NCBI GenBank assembly: GCA_964560765.1
Contig: CAZLMG010000013.1
Span: forward strand, 49,722 to 113,721
Direction of reading: 5' to 3'
Length of the DNA: 64,000 nt
From: CAZLMG01 sp964560765
GTDB taxonomy: Bacteria > Bdellovibrionota_B > Oligoflexia > Oligoflexales > CAZLMG01
A program made the translations under genes and the position numbers. The notes under the pieces are model-generated. The model was not told the origin of the DNA. It did no database searches and saw only the letters and a list, made by a program, of their open reading frames with translations. Of this stretch, positions 1-7,833 are shown one piece after another; within the stretch, counting starts at the first letter, position 1, and each line of letters opens with the position of its first letter.

Positions 1-704
1 CTGCGGTGGGACAGAATCATTGCTGTCAAATTTTGGATCGCATTGACATTTGATCCCTCCAAGTACCCCTGGGAGATCTGAGGTGTATCCAATGCCAACA
101 GATCTTCGGGAGCCCCATTGTGAAAGAAGTAGTTGAGACCAACGCGCTCGAGCGATTGTGGATTGGAAACGTCTTGGATCAAGAGCCTATCGACCATTTG
201 GCCTTCTTGAAAGATTTCACCGATGGCGTTCACTTCGAATGGACCCTGCTTCAAATAGACAGGACCCTTCGCTCCCAAAATCGGGTCACCCATTTTGGTG
301 GACAACACACCCTCAGGACTAACAGTCATCCCTCCATTACGCGTAAGCCGAAGGCCCTCGCGCGTGTTAACGGAGAAATAACCGGGACCTTCAATCATCA
401 TGTCCGTATTATTGCTCGTATGGATTGCTGGACCCTGGGTTGCATCTCGGGTTACGTCCGAGATCCCGACATACACGAGCTCATTGCCAACAAGCGGCAT
501 CATGTCGTGAATATCCATTTTGTAATTGGCCGGTGGAATCGGTGAATCGTAATTTTTGTACGGTTCAGGCTTGACGACTTCAAAGCTGACCTTATCTCCC
601 TTGAAACCCGCCGTATTCATGTTGGCAAGATTGTTTGCCAGTACCTCCAGCACTCGCTCTTGTGCCAGCGCTCCGGAGACAGGAGTATAGATACTCTTCA
701 ACAT
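1..704 (-). CDS. flgF: Flagellar basal-body rod protein, FlgF/FlgG family (3' end outside window)
   Basis: The minus strand is open from an ATG at 704 to the window edge, giving 234 codons. The N-terminus (MLKSIYTPVSGALAQE, then VLANNLANMNTAGFKGD) carries the flagellar rod-protein motif with the ANNLAN signature, and the middle (GPGYFSVNTREG, LTRNGGM) is typical of the FlgF/FlgG hook-basal body fold. These proteins form the rod through the periplasm. The start has GAGGTG about 5 bases upstream and lies behind a sigma-54-like promoter. FlgF is preferred over FlgG because the N-terminal variant is less canonical and flgF normally precedes flgG, but FlgG cannot be excluded without the missing C-terminus. 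Confidence 0.85.
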   Translation of the reverse strand, partial: MLKSIYTPVSGALAQERVLEVLANNLANMNTAGFKGDKVSFEVVKPEPYKNYDSPIPPANYKMDIHDMMPLVGNELVYVGISDVTRDATQGPAIHTSNNTDMMIEGPGYFSVNTREGLRLTRNGGMTVSPEGVLSTKMGDPILGAKGPVYLKQGPFEVNAIGEIFQEGQMVDRLLIQDVSNPQSLERVGLNYFFHNGAPEDLLALDTPQISQGYLEGSNVNAIQNLTAMILSHR

Positions 705-742
705 GGTCACCTCAAATGACAGGAGGATTCACCCTGGCATGA

Positions 743-758
743 AGCAAGTTCCGGACCA
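743..758 (-). promoter_or_regulatory. Sigma-54 (RpoN) promoter upstream of the rod gene
   Basis: On the minus strand the site reads TGGTCCGGAACTTGCT. It has the -24 GG and -12 GC elements at exact RpoN spacing and the TTGCT of the consensus; two of the -24 box bases differ. It lies about 40 bases before the start codon at 704. Mid-class flagellar genes are commonly RpoN-dependent, which fits the downstream gene. Confidence 0.6.
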
Positions 759-908
759 CCCTGAGTGAGTCCAAGCAAACACCGCAGACTTCACTGAATG
801 AATTCTCGATCTTTGCTCAATCAAACATACGAGGATGTGGTACCCGTCAACGTTTATGGGTGTCGAATTTACCGATCGTCAATTCACCAACGGGGGATTT
901 TCGTCGAA

Positions 909-2096
909 TTATTGACGGTGAGGAAAGACTTCAAGGAGGATGGTCACTGCATTTCCACCAAAGCCCATAGCATTGATCATGACATTTCGCCCAGCCAACT
1001 TCTGTGGGGATCGGCGGGACTGCGACATTCCCTCGATAACTTCGTAAGGAAAGTTTGGACAAATTAATTCGGAGCCTCCGCATACGTCCAGGGCAAAGAC
1101 GATGCTCGCAAAAGCCGAAGCGGCGAGCATATGCCCGTCGATCCATTTATTGGCAAATATGGGGGGCAGCTTTGCGCCAAAAAATTGACGCATGGCGGTT
1201 AATTCCGCAAGGTCGCCTTGGACCGTGCCGGCACCATGAGCCAAGATGAGATGCACATCGTGTGTGCAGATATCTGCGGCTTTGAGCGCACGCGCCATGC
1301 TCAACTGCAACGCAGAGCCATCGGCACTAATTCCCGTCAATGACTGGTTTTCAGATGCGGCTCCAATTCCAAGAATGCGGGCTTCCGGGTTCGGCGGCAA
1401 TCTTGATTCCTGGCTAAGCAAAATGGCGCCAGCCCCCTCTCCAAGTACCATGCCTGATCGAGCGGGGCTGAAAGGGCCATAAGGAAACTCGCCTGCTAGC
1501 GGAGTACGGCAATACACTCCCACAGCCCGCATCTGTTGAACGGTAAACTCGGTGAGGGGCGCTTCCGCCCCGACACAAAGCGCATCTTCAGCCAAACCTG
1601 CCCGCAAGAGACCAACGGCCGAGACAACGGCGTGCATACCGCTGGTGCAGGCAGAAGACACTGCATAATGAATGTTATCGGAACCCAAATCGCGGGCAAT
1701 GGTCGCCGCAAATGCACCCATCGTTGATTGCGGACTGGTATTTGGCAGAACCTTTCCCGATTTCGTAAATCGAGAAAACTCATCTTCCAGTTTATGTGTG
1801 GCTCCCCGAGAAGATGCGGCTACGATCGCTAAGTTACTGCGCCCGCTCTGTGACGAATCTGCCATAGCACTTCGGGCGGCAAGTGTGCCGAGCAACACGC
1901 CTCGATCTGCCGACTTTAAAGAACTAGACTCGAGCCTCAATTGATTTAATAAGGATTCAATTTCAAGAGGAAGGGAGGCCGCCAGCATGTCCTGACGATC
2001 TCGCACTGCGGTTCGGCCATCAATCGCCGCACGCAACTGACCGCGAACCCCAGATGCAGATAGCATCGAGCTACGCGATATGTACAAATCAGCCAA
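909..2096 (-). CDS. Beta-ketoacyl-ACP synthase (KAS II-like) with intact triad
   Basis: A 395-residue thiolase-fold condensing enzyme. The nucleophile is Cys150 in SSACTSG, and the catalytic histidines are His287 in AHGAGT and His322 in IDGHMLAAS, so the C-H-H triad is complete. It should perform decarboxylative Claisen condensation of acyl and malonyl-ACP. The N-terminal half is shorter and more divergent than FabF. The start appears to be TTG at 2096, three bases after the stop of the upstream lipoprotein, so the two are probably one transcript under the sigma-28-like promoter at 2672-2699. It sits about 20 kb from the other biosynthetic genes, and whether it serves the same pathway is unknown. 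Confidence 0.85.
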   Translation of the reverse strand: MADLYISRSSMLSASGVRGQLRAAIDGRTAVRDRQDMLAASLPLEIESLLNQLRLESSSLKSADRGVLLGTLAARSAMADSSQSGRSNLAIVAASSRGATHKLEDEFSRFTKSGKVLPNTSPQSTMGAFAATIARDLGSDNIHYAVSSACTSGMHAVVSAVGLLRAGLAEDALCVGAEAPLTEFTVQQMRAVGVYCRTPLAGEFPYGPFSPARSGMVLGEGAGAILLSQESRLPPNPEARILGIGAASENQSLTGISADGSALQLSMARALKAADICTHDVHLILAHGAGTVQGDLAELTAMRQFFGAKLPPIFANKWIDGHMLAASAFASIVFALDVCGGSELICPNFPYEVIEGMSQSRRSPQKLAGRNVMINAMGFGGNAVTILLEVFPHRQ

Positions 2097-2099
2097 CGA

Positions 2100-2645
2100 T
2101 TAGGATCTCACTACAGTCATCGTTCGAAGAGTGATAATCCCAGCAGGATCCTGCTTGGCAAAAAAAACGCGAATCTCAGTAGCCGACAGATTAACGCACT
2201 GGTCAAACTGGTATCCGGCCAAATCCCCGTTCAAATAACCATCCAGCTCTGCCACTCGCTCTTCACTCAAGTTGGCGCCAGAGATAACACCGACACGAGA
2301 GCAATTCAATCCCGTTACAATTGCAACGGCGGTATCGCAAATTCGTTGCTGACGATCGAAAAACTTTCCCTGCTGATTGCATTGATTCACTGCCAGTTTT
2401 TCCTCTGCAGTTCCCACATTTGCACCAAACTGCAGTTGAGTCGGTTGCTGCACATCCGCCGACGCCGCTGGCAGCGGATTCTGCTGGGATTCTTGGATTT
2501 GACCTTGGCTTGGATCTCGAGTTGAACTCAGTTCTGGCAATGCCGGGGGATCGGGTCGCGAGCAAGCCCCGATGGCAGCACTCATCCCCGCGATAAAACA
2601 CAGATATTTAGTCGCCTTACGGCGATTTTCGCGCGCTAATTTCAA
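2100..2645 (-). CDS. Predicted lipoprotein, function unknown
   Basis: From a TTG at 2645 the product is about 181 residues. It has a basic n-region (MKLARENRRK), a hydrophobic stretch and a lipobox ending AIGAC, followed by a Pro/Gln/Ser-rich linker and a small folded region containing two further cysteines (NQCNQQG, RICDTA). I recognise no family. An upstream in-frame TTG at 2681 would overlap the -10 of the promoter, so its transcript could not include it; the TTG at 2645 has GGGAG just upstream. The gene is followed after three bases by the ketosynthase gene. Similar lipoproteins with the same promoter type occur at 19.5, 31 and 35 kb. Confidence 0.7.
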   Translation of the reverse strand: MKLARENRRKATKYLCFIAGMSAAIGACSRPDPPALPELSSTRDPSQGQIQESQQNPLPAASADVQQPTQLQFGANVGTAEEKLAVNQCNQQGKFFDRQQRICDTAVAIVTGLNCSRVGVISGANLSEERVAELDGYLNGDLAGYQFDQCVNLSATEIRVFFAKQDPAGIITLRTMTVVRS

Positions 2646-2671
2646 AGTAGCTCCCGGCTGTCCTGCCATCT

Positions 2672-2699
2672 TTATCGGCAACTCGCCCGAAACTCTTTA
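2672..2699 (-). promoter_or_regulatory. Sigma-28 (FliA)-like promoter for lipoprotein/KS pair
   Basis: Minus-strand elements TAAAG at the -35 and a perfect GCCGATAA -10 lie one base further apart than the consensus. Transcription would begin near 2665, which places the lipoprotein start at 2645 rather than 2681. Confidence 0.6.
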
Positions 2700-2729
2700 G
2701 CATTTCCCAAGAAGTGGAGCTTAAACCAA

Positions 2730-2752
2730 TAAAAAAGGCGCCTTACGGCGCC
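2730..2752 (-). terminator. Rho-independent terminator after flagellin
   Basis: Perfect 6-bp stem GGCGCC/GGCGCC around a 4-base loop (2737-2752), followed on the minus strand by a run of six or seven U. It lies 25 bases after the flagellin stop codon. Confidence 0.9.
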
Positions 2753-2777
2753 GCCATAACCACCAAATTAGACCAAC

Positions 2778-3704
2778 CTAACCGCCTAGCAGCTTCAACG
2801 CCACCTGCGGCAGCTGGTTCGCTTGAGTTAAAACCGAAGCACCGGCCTGCTGCAGTATGTTTGCTTGAGTAAACTCAGCTGACTCATAAGCAAAATCAGC
2901 GTCCTTAATCCGAGAGCGTGCGGCCGATAGGTTGGTAATGGCTGTATCTAAGTTTCGATCTGTTGATTCCAAACGGTTTTGTACAGCGCCCATCCCTGCA
3001 CGAAACTCCGCTACCATTTTCATAGCGGAATCAATGCGATCAATCGAGCTCTGCGCGGCGACCTTGGTGTCAACCCTGGTTCCATCTTCGTTCGTGGACA
3101 TGCCCAGTCCAAGCGACCCCTCGCCTTCGGTTGTGGCGTTGAACTTACTGAAATCAAGGCGAATGACGTTGATTGGGTTCTGTGCCTCTAACGAATCGGA
3201 AACTGGCAAGTAATCCTTGCCTACTTGCACTTCCAATGGCGAGAAATTGTGATCGGCCATCATTTCGTCAGGAACTTCTTTCGATCCCGTCAGGAGCCGC
3301 GTCCCGTTGAAGTCCGTCGACAGCGCAATGCGGTCAATTTCATCCTTCATCGCCATAAATTCTTTATTAATATATCCCCGCTCACGGACTCCAATTGTGT
3401 CTGAAGCAGCCTGAATGCTCAGCTCTCGAAGCCGGATCAAGATATTGTTAACTTCTTCGAGACCACCTTCCGCGACCTGCAACATCGAAACAGCGTCAAC
3501 TGCGTTACGCCGAGCCTGTCCCATGGACCGAATATCACCCTGCAAAGACTCAGAAATCGCTAATCCCGCCGCATCATCTGCCGCCTTGTTGATGCGATAG
3601 CCCGAGGACAACTTTTCCATGTGTTGGGCCTGCTTCTTAGTGCTGATACCAAGATTCCGCTGACCCACTAACGACTGGATATTGGTTCTAACTCGTAGTC
3701 CCAT
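2778..3704 (-). CDS. fliC: Flagellin
   Basis: A 308-residue flagellin with both conserved coiled-coil ends. The N-terminal D0/D1 contains NIQSLVGQRNL, SSGYRINKAADDAAGLAISE and the TLR5-type region RELSIQAASDT; the C-terminal D1/D0 ends in QANQLPQVALKLLGG. The central variable part (about residues 135-200) is short, so the outer D2/D3 domains are small. The filament subunit would be exported by the flagellar type III apparatus. The gene stands alone with its own terminator; no other filament or cap gene is nearby. I find neither a sigma-28 nor a sigma-54 site in the 53 bases between it and the upstream gene, which is surprising for flagellin. Confidence 0.97.
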   Translation of the reverse strand: MGLRVRTNIQSLVGQRNLGISTKKQAQHMEKLSSGYRINKAADDAAGLAISESLQGDIRSMGQARRNAVDAVSMLQVAEGGLEEVNNILIRLRELSIQAASDTIGVRERGYINKEFMAMKDEIDRIALSTDFNGTRLLTGSKEVPDEMMADHNFSPLEVQVGKDYLPVSDSLEAQNPINVIRLDFSKFNATTEGEGSLGLGMSTNEDGTRVDTKVAAQSSIDRIDSAMKMVAEFRAGMGAVQNRLESTDRNLDTAITNLSAARSRIKDADFAYESAEFTQANILQQAGASVLTQANQLPQVALKLLGG

Positions 3705-3757
3705 AACGCTACCGTGCCCCCGAGATGGTGATGACCGTGGATGCGATCACAATACTT

Positions 3758-4399
3758 CTAAGCGTTTTTTTGGATTCTATAATGCAAGAATACATGACTT
3801 CGAGAAACGTGGGAAGATAGCAGCTCAAGAGACACAGGCTGTTCAAGACCCGGGTTCACCAGGTGCGGAGCACCAACTCGACCCAATATTCTTGGACAAA
3901 CCGTAAGCTTTATCTCATCGACCAAGCCCGCTTGATAAAACAGATTATTAATCTGCCCTCCGCCAAAGAGAAGCACGGTCTCATACCCGCGACACTTGGC
4001 GTCCTCGACGACAGCATTGGCGATGGAGTCCTCTGTCGCCACCAATTTGCCTACCAACGGATCAGGAAAACTTGCCGCCGAGCTTTTAGCAGCTAAAACG
4101 ACAGTGCGGGGAATTTGCCTTTGCCGCCAAAACTCCAGCTCAGCCTCAAGACCACGTCGACTCAAAACATACCAATGCGGAAACTGCTCCCGAGCATTCT
4201 TCTGGCTCCATGCCGAACGACTGGCGCGCATGGACTGAGCTCCGGTAATCACAGCATCTGCTGCCAGAAGTTGGCTGCGAACAAACTCCCTATCGTCCAT
4301 GTTGGTAAAACCGTAGGCATGACGCTGCTCATCAGACTCCTGCTCCGAGAGCCCGATCAACCCATCAATACTGCTCGCCATGACATTGATGATCTTCAT
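3758..4399 (-). CDS. RibD C-terminal/dihydrofolate-reductase-like protein
   Basis: A 213-residue stand-alone reductase domain of the RibD_C type. Features include the N-terminal strand MKIINVMASSIDG, the NADPH-binding GAQSMR segment and the family signature LLFGGGQINNLFYQAGLVDEIKLTVCPRILG near residues 143-175. Family members reduce deaminated flavin or folate precursors with NADPH. There is no fused deaminase domain and no rib gene nearby, so the substrate is open. The gene follows the carD terminator at 4416-4442 and ends 53 bases before the flagellin start. Confidence 0.8.
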   Translation of the reverse strand: MKIINVMASSIDGLIGLSEQESDEQRHAYGFTNMDDREFVRSQLLAADAVITGAQSMRASRSAWSQKNAREQFPHWYVLSRRGLEAELEFWRQRQIPRTVVLAAKSSAASFPDPLVGKLVATEDSIANAVVEDAKCRGYETVLLFGGGQINNLFYQAGLVDEIKLTVCPRILGRVGAPHLVNPGLEQPVSLELLSSHVSRSHVFLHYRIQKNA

Positions 4400-4415
4400 A
4401 AGGAATAACTATAGC

Positions 4416-4442
4416 AAAACGGGCAGCTAAGCTAGCTGCCCG
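4416..4442 (-). terminator. Rho-independent terminator after carD
   Basis: A perfect 9-bp stem (CGGGCAGCT with AGCTGCCCG, 4420-4442) with a 5-base loop, followed on the minus strand by UUUU. It closes the carD transcript 25 bases after its stop. Confidence 0.85.
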
Positions 4443-4466
4443 TATCAGACTCATCTATAGATTCGA

Positions 4467-4952
4467 TCAATTAGGGAGAAATTTTTCCAGCTCACACTCG
4501 ATATCAGATTCGGACTTTGCAGAGGCGGCACTGATTTCTGATACGATCAGCTCTCGAGCCTTATCCATCATCTTCTTTTCGCCAAACGACAGATCCTTGG
4601 TCGCCCGCAACGAATTCAGGTCGCGCAAGACTTCCGCTACGTCGCGGACCGATCCCGTGCGAAGCTTCTCGCTAAACTCTCGAAAGCGCCGATTCCATGT
4701 TGTCTGCGCCACTCGGCCAGAAGACCCTAAGATGTCATAGATTTCAGAGATCTGCTTGCGGGAAATCAAAGAACGCATGCCAGCCCGCTCGCAAGCGTTG
4801 GTCGGAACCATGAGAGTCGCGCCCGAGCTGATGATCTGGATGACATAGAAGCTTTGATCCGTACCACCGATATTGCGAAGCTCGATGTTCTTGATCACAC
4901 CAACCCCATGCGAAGGGTAGACGGCCTTGTCACCTACTTTGAACTGAATCAT
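4467..4952 (-). CDS. carD: CarD/CdnL-family transcription regulator
   Basis: A 161-residue protein when started at the ATG at 4952, which has GAGGTG immediately upstream; a longer in-frame reading to 5252 is unlikely because its first 100 residues show no family features and overlap the promoter. The N-terminal RNA-polymerase-interacting domain reads FKVGDKAVYPSHGVGVI (residues 3-19), and the C-terminal helical half holds WNRRFREFSEKL and the DLSFGEKKMMDKAR segment typical of CdnL. The family binds the RNAP beta subunit and stabilises open complexes, especially at rRNA promoters. Length matches Myxococcus CdnL. It is monocistronic with its own promoter and terminator. Confidence 0.93.
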   Translation of the reverse strand: MIQFKVGDKAVYPSHGVGVIKNIELRNIGGTDQSFYVIQIISSGATLMVPTNACERAGMRSLISRKQISEIYDILGSSGRVAQTTWNRRFREFSEKLRTGSVRDVAEVLRDLNSLRATKDLSFGEKKMMDKARELIVSEISAASAKSESDIECELEKFLPN

Positions 4953-5120
4953 GCTCACCTCTTCCAAGAAAAATGGTTCCCGGGCATCTGGCGATGGTTC
5001 AAGTCTTGGCCCTAAGTAATCAACGTCCGGGGGAATGAGGCTGCTCAATACGGCATCAACGCAACGAACCATCGACTGAACTAAGTTAGGTAGAATTCGC
5101 CCAACTGTATGGTAGGGATG

Positions 5121-5149
5121 GTTGTACGGGCTGGGAGGTTTTTTGTCAA
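5121..5149 (-). promoter_or_regulatory. Sigma-70 promoter for carD
   Basis: On the minus strand a perfect -35 TTGACA (5144-5149) is followed after 17 bases by TACAAC (5121-5126). Confidence 0.6.
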
Positions 5150-5260
5150 ATACTTTTTTATATTTACCCAAAGGAAAATGCGGGACAAATACAATCTTTC
5201 TTAATATTTTCTTAAGATTAGAGGGTTGCAAGTCAGGGAGGCCCAAGGCCATCTCATCAC

Positions 5261-5289
5261 TTGCGAACTCAATTGATTTTCGCTATGTT
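5261..5289 (+). promoter_or_regulatory. Possible sigma-70 promoter for rpsO
   Basis: TTGCGA (5261-5266), 17-base spacer and TATGTT (5284-5289), about 45 bases before the rpsO start. The match is moderate. Confidence 0.4.
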
Positions 5290-5334
5290 GCAAGCCTTTC
5301 GAAGGCAATGGAAACGTAAGATTAAGGAATAGAA

Positions 5335-5604
5335 ATGTCACTGTCCCATGAGCAAACCGCTGAGATCGTTAAACAATTCGGAAAGTCTCCGACCAATTCC
5401 GGTGCTACTGAAGTTCAGGTGGCTCTGCTAACTAAGCGCCTAACTTTGCTCGGCGAGCACCTCAAGCAAAACAAGAAGGATCACCATTCGCGACTTGGCT
5501 TGATGAAGCTTGTAGGTCAGCGCCGTCGTTTACTGCGTTACCTAAACACGCGCAATCCGGAAGGTTACAAGAAGCTGATCGGCGAACTTGGCCTGCGCAA
5601 ATAA
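5335..5604 (+). CDS. rpsO: 30S ribosomal protein S15
   Basis: An 89-residue protein, the standard S15 length. The sequence has the family landmarks TGATEVQVALLTKRL-like (here NSGATEVQVALLTKR), HLKQNKKDHHSRLGL and VGQRRRLLRYL. S15 binds 16S rRNA helices 20-22 and nucleates assembly of the small-subunit platform. It is followed by pnp, the usual bacterial order, with a long hairpin in the gap. In E. coli S15 and PNPase both control this transcript through its RNA structure. Confidence 0.98.
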   Translation: MSLSHEQTAEIVKQFGKSPTNSGATEVQVALLTKRLTLLGEHLKQNKKDHHSRLGLMKLVGQRRRLLRYLNTRNPEGYKKLIGELGLRK

Positions 5605-5615
5605 CAATCCCTAAT

Positions 5616-5664
5616 GGCGCCGCTCGGAATTTCATCGTCTGATGGAATCGTTCGGCGCCTTTTC
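5616..5664 (+). terminator. Long rpsO-pnp intercistronic hairpin (terminator and/or RNase III site)
   Basis: GGCGCCG (5616-5622) pairs with CGGCGCC (5653-5659) and is followed by UUUU. Inside, ATTTCATC and GATGGAAT pair with one G-U, giving an irregular stem of about 20 bp. It can act as the rpsO terminator. It also resembles the pnp leader duplex that RNase III cuts for PNPase autoregulation in E. coli; that role is inference. Confidence 0.75.
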
Positions 5665-5734
5665 ACTTTCCCGAACCAGCATCACATCGGCTTTTCCTAT
5701 GAGGGACGTGCCGGCAAGAATTGGAGAATGAGTC

Positions 5735-7831
5735 ATGAGCCTTATCAAGGAAGTAAGAATCGGCGATCGAACCATCAAGTTTGAGTTCCAAAAGTACGCC
5801 AAGCAAGCCAATGGATCGGTGATGGTATCCTGCGGAGGCACGCAGGTTCTGGTAACGGTCTGCGCCGCCGAAGAGCAAAAGGCTGAGCAAGATTTTTTCC
5901 CCCTTACGGTCGACTACATTGAGAAATACTATGCGACTGGCCGCGTCCCGGGCGGATATTTCAAGCGCGAAGCCAAACCGTCCGATCGCGAGTTGCTAAC
6001 CGCTCGCGTGATTGACCGCCCCCTGCGACCCAGTTTCCCGGATGAGTTCCGTTGCGAAACGTTTGTAACCGCATTTGTGGTTTCTCTCGATACATCGATC
6101 CACCCGGGCCCATTAGCTTTGCTTGGCGCTAGTACCGCATTGATGATCAGCGACATTCCTTTCAACGGACCCGTCGCCATGCTGCGCATCGGTCTCAAGG
6201 ACGGAGAATGGGTTCTCGATCCATCGGAAGTGACGCCCGGCGACCTTGAGCTGAACCTTGCCGCCACCCCGGAAGCTATCCTCATGGTCGAAGCCGGAGC
6301 TAATTTCCTGCCCGAAGAGAAAATGCTCGACGCGATCGAAAAGGCGCACACGATGATGCGCCCTCTTTTCGATATGCAATATGAAGTGCAAAAGGAAATC
6401 GGTCAGCCCAAGCGCAAGCTAGAGATGTCACCAGTTGACGAAAGCCTTGTTGCGAAAATCAGCGAACGGGCTCAGGGCCAAATCATCGATGCCCTACAGA
6501 TTCGCGCCAAGGCAGAACGCAGCCGCGCCCTTAAAGCGATCAGCTCCTCACTGCATGAAGAACTGAACCCCGAAGGAACCAGCGCCGTCAAATTCGAAAT
6601 CAAGCGCGCCTATGAAGACGTCATGAGCCGCATCATGCGGAAGATGATTCTGGACGACAAGAAGCGCATCGATGGTCGCGGCTTGAAAGATATTCGCCAG
6701 ATTTCATGTGAAATTGGCGTCCTGCAGCGAACGCATGGTTCTGCTCTCTTCACCCGCGGCGAAACCCAGTCATTGGGCTCGGTAACCCTCGGTGCGCGCG
6801 AGGACGATCAACGGATCGATTCGATTCTAACGCCAGATGCTAGCAAGCGCTTCTTCTTGCACTATAATTTTCCACCGCTATCCGTCGGCGAAGCACGACC
6901 GCTGCGCCCGCCAGGACGCCGGGAGATTGGACACGGAGCCCTTGCTGAACGCGCGTTGGCTCGCGTCATCCCACCGGAAAAGGAATTCGGCTACACAATC
7001 CGCGTGGTGTCGGAAACACTTGAGTCGAACGGCTCGTCATCCATGGCCGCTGTTTGTTCGGGAACCTTGGCCCTTATGCATGCAGGCGTTCCGATTAAGG
7101 AGCCGGTTGCCGGCATCGCCATGGGTTTAATCCTGGAAGGCAAACGTTATGCCGTGCTGTCTGACATTCTGGGTGACGAAGACCATCTCGGTGATATGGA
7201 CTTCAAAGTCTGCGGCGGTGAAGAAGGTATCACTGCCCTACAGATGGATATTAAAGTTGGCGGCCTGTCGAAGGAAATCCTTGCCGATGCGCTTGCACAA
7301 GCACGTGAGGGTCGAAAGCACATCCTGTCGAAGTTGAAACAAACCATCTCGGCACCCGCTGAGTTGAGCGAGCATGCGCCGCGTATCTTCAGCATGAAGA
7401 TTGACACCAGTAAGATTCGTGATTTGATCGGCCCCGGCGGTAAAACCATCAAGAAGATCATTGCTGAAACCGGCGTGAAGATGGACATCGAAGATGATGG
7501 CACGGTTAATATCGTGTCTCCTGACACGACCACGGCAGAAGCTGCCAAGAAGTTGGTTCGTCAGTACACCACGGATCCAAATGTTGGCGACATCTTCCTG
7601 GGTACGGTTAAGCGCATCATGGACTTTGGTGCCTTCATCGAGATCCGACCGGGCACGGAAGGTCTATGCCACATTTCTATGCTGGAGGACCGCCGCGTTC
7701 AGAACGTAACCGACATACTGAAGGAAGGTGAAGAAGTCCTTGTCAAGTTGATCGAGATCGACCGTCAAGGCCGCCTGAAGCTTTCCCGCAAAGATGCTCT
7801 CGGCAAAAAGCCAACCAGCGCGGGTGAGTAA
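5735..7831 (+). CDS. pnp: Polyribonucleotide nucleotidyltransferase (PNPase)
   Basis: A 698-residue protein of full family length. Two RNase PH-like domains (about residues 10-230 and 310-545) flank the helical linker, followed by a KH domain (SKIRDLIGPGGKTIKKI, around 560-580) and a C-terminal S1 domain (VGDIFLGTVKRIMDFGAFIEI, around 620-640). The second PH domain has FFLHYNFPPLSVGEARP and GDMDFKVCGG as in active enzymes. PNPase degrades RNA 3' to 5' with phosphate and is a degradosome component. It starts at an ATG with GGAG upstream and ends two bases before the dut start, so the two are translationally coupled. Confidence 0.98.
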   Translation: MSLIKEVRIGDRTIKFEFQKYAKQANGSVMVSCGGTQVLVTVCAAEEQKAEQDFFPLTVDYIEKYYATGRVPGGYFKREAKPSDRELLTARVIDRPLRPSFPDEFRCETFVTAFVVSLDTSIHPGPLALLGASTALMISDIPFNGPVAMLRIGLKDGEWVLDPSEVTPGDLELNLAATPEAILMVEAGANFLPEEKMLDAIEKAHTMMRPLFDMQYEVQKEIGQPKRKLEMSPVDESLVAKISERAQGQIIDALQIRAKAERSRALKAISSSLHEELNPEGTSAVKFEIKRAYEDVMSRIMRKMILDDKKRIDGRGLKDIRQISCEIGVLQRTHGSALFTRGETQSLGSVTLGAREDDQRIDSILTPDASKRFFLHYNFPPLSVGEARPLRPPGRREIGHGALAERALARVIPPEKEFGYTIRVVSETLESNGSSSMAAVCSGTLALMHAGVPIKEPVAGIAMGLILEGKRYAVLSDILGDEDHLGDMDFKVCGGEEGITALQMDIKVGGLSKEILADALAQAREGRKHILSKLKQTISAPAELSEHAPRIFSMKIDTSKIRDLIGPGGKTIKKIIAETGVKMDIEDDGTVNIVSPDTTTAEAAKKLVRQYTTDPNVGDIFLGTVKRIMDFGAFIEIRPGTEGLCHISMLEDRRVQNVTDILKEGEEVLVKLIEIDRQGRLKLSRKDALGKKPTSAGE

Positions 7832-7833
7832 CC

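Larger units (their letters stand above)
4953..5334. other. Intergenic region between carD and rpsO
   Basis: This 382-base stretch holds no convincing gene. It contains the divergent promoters described separately (carD at 5121-5149, rpsO at 5261-5289) and gives carD an unusually long 5' leader of roughly 160 bases. A T/A-rich stretch lies at 5140-5220. Confidence 0.6.

Noticed and set aside
4953..5252. N-terminal extension of CarD
   Set aside because: The 100 extra residues have no family match, while the ATG at 4952 has a good ribosome site and gives the normal length.
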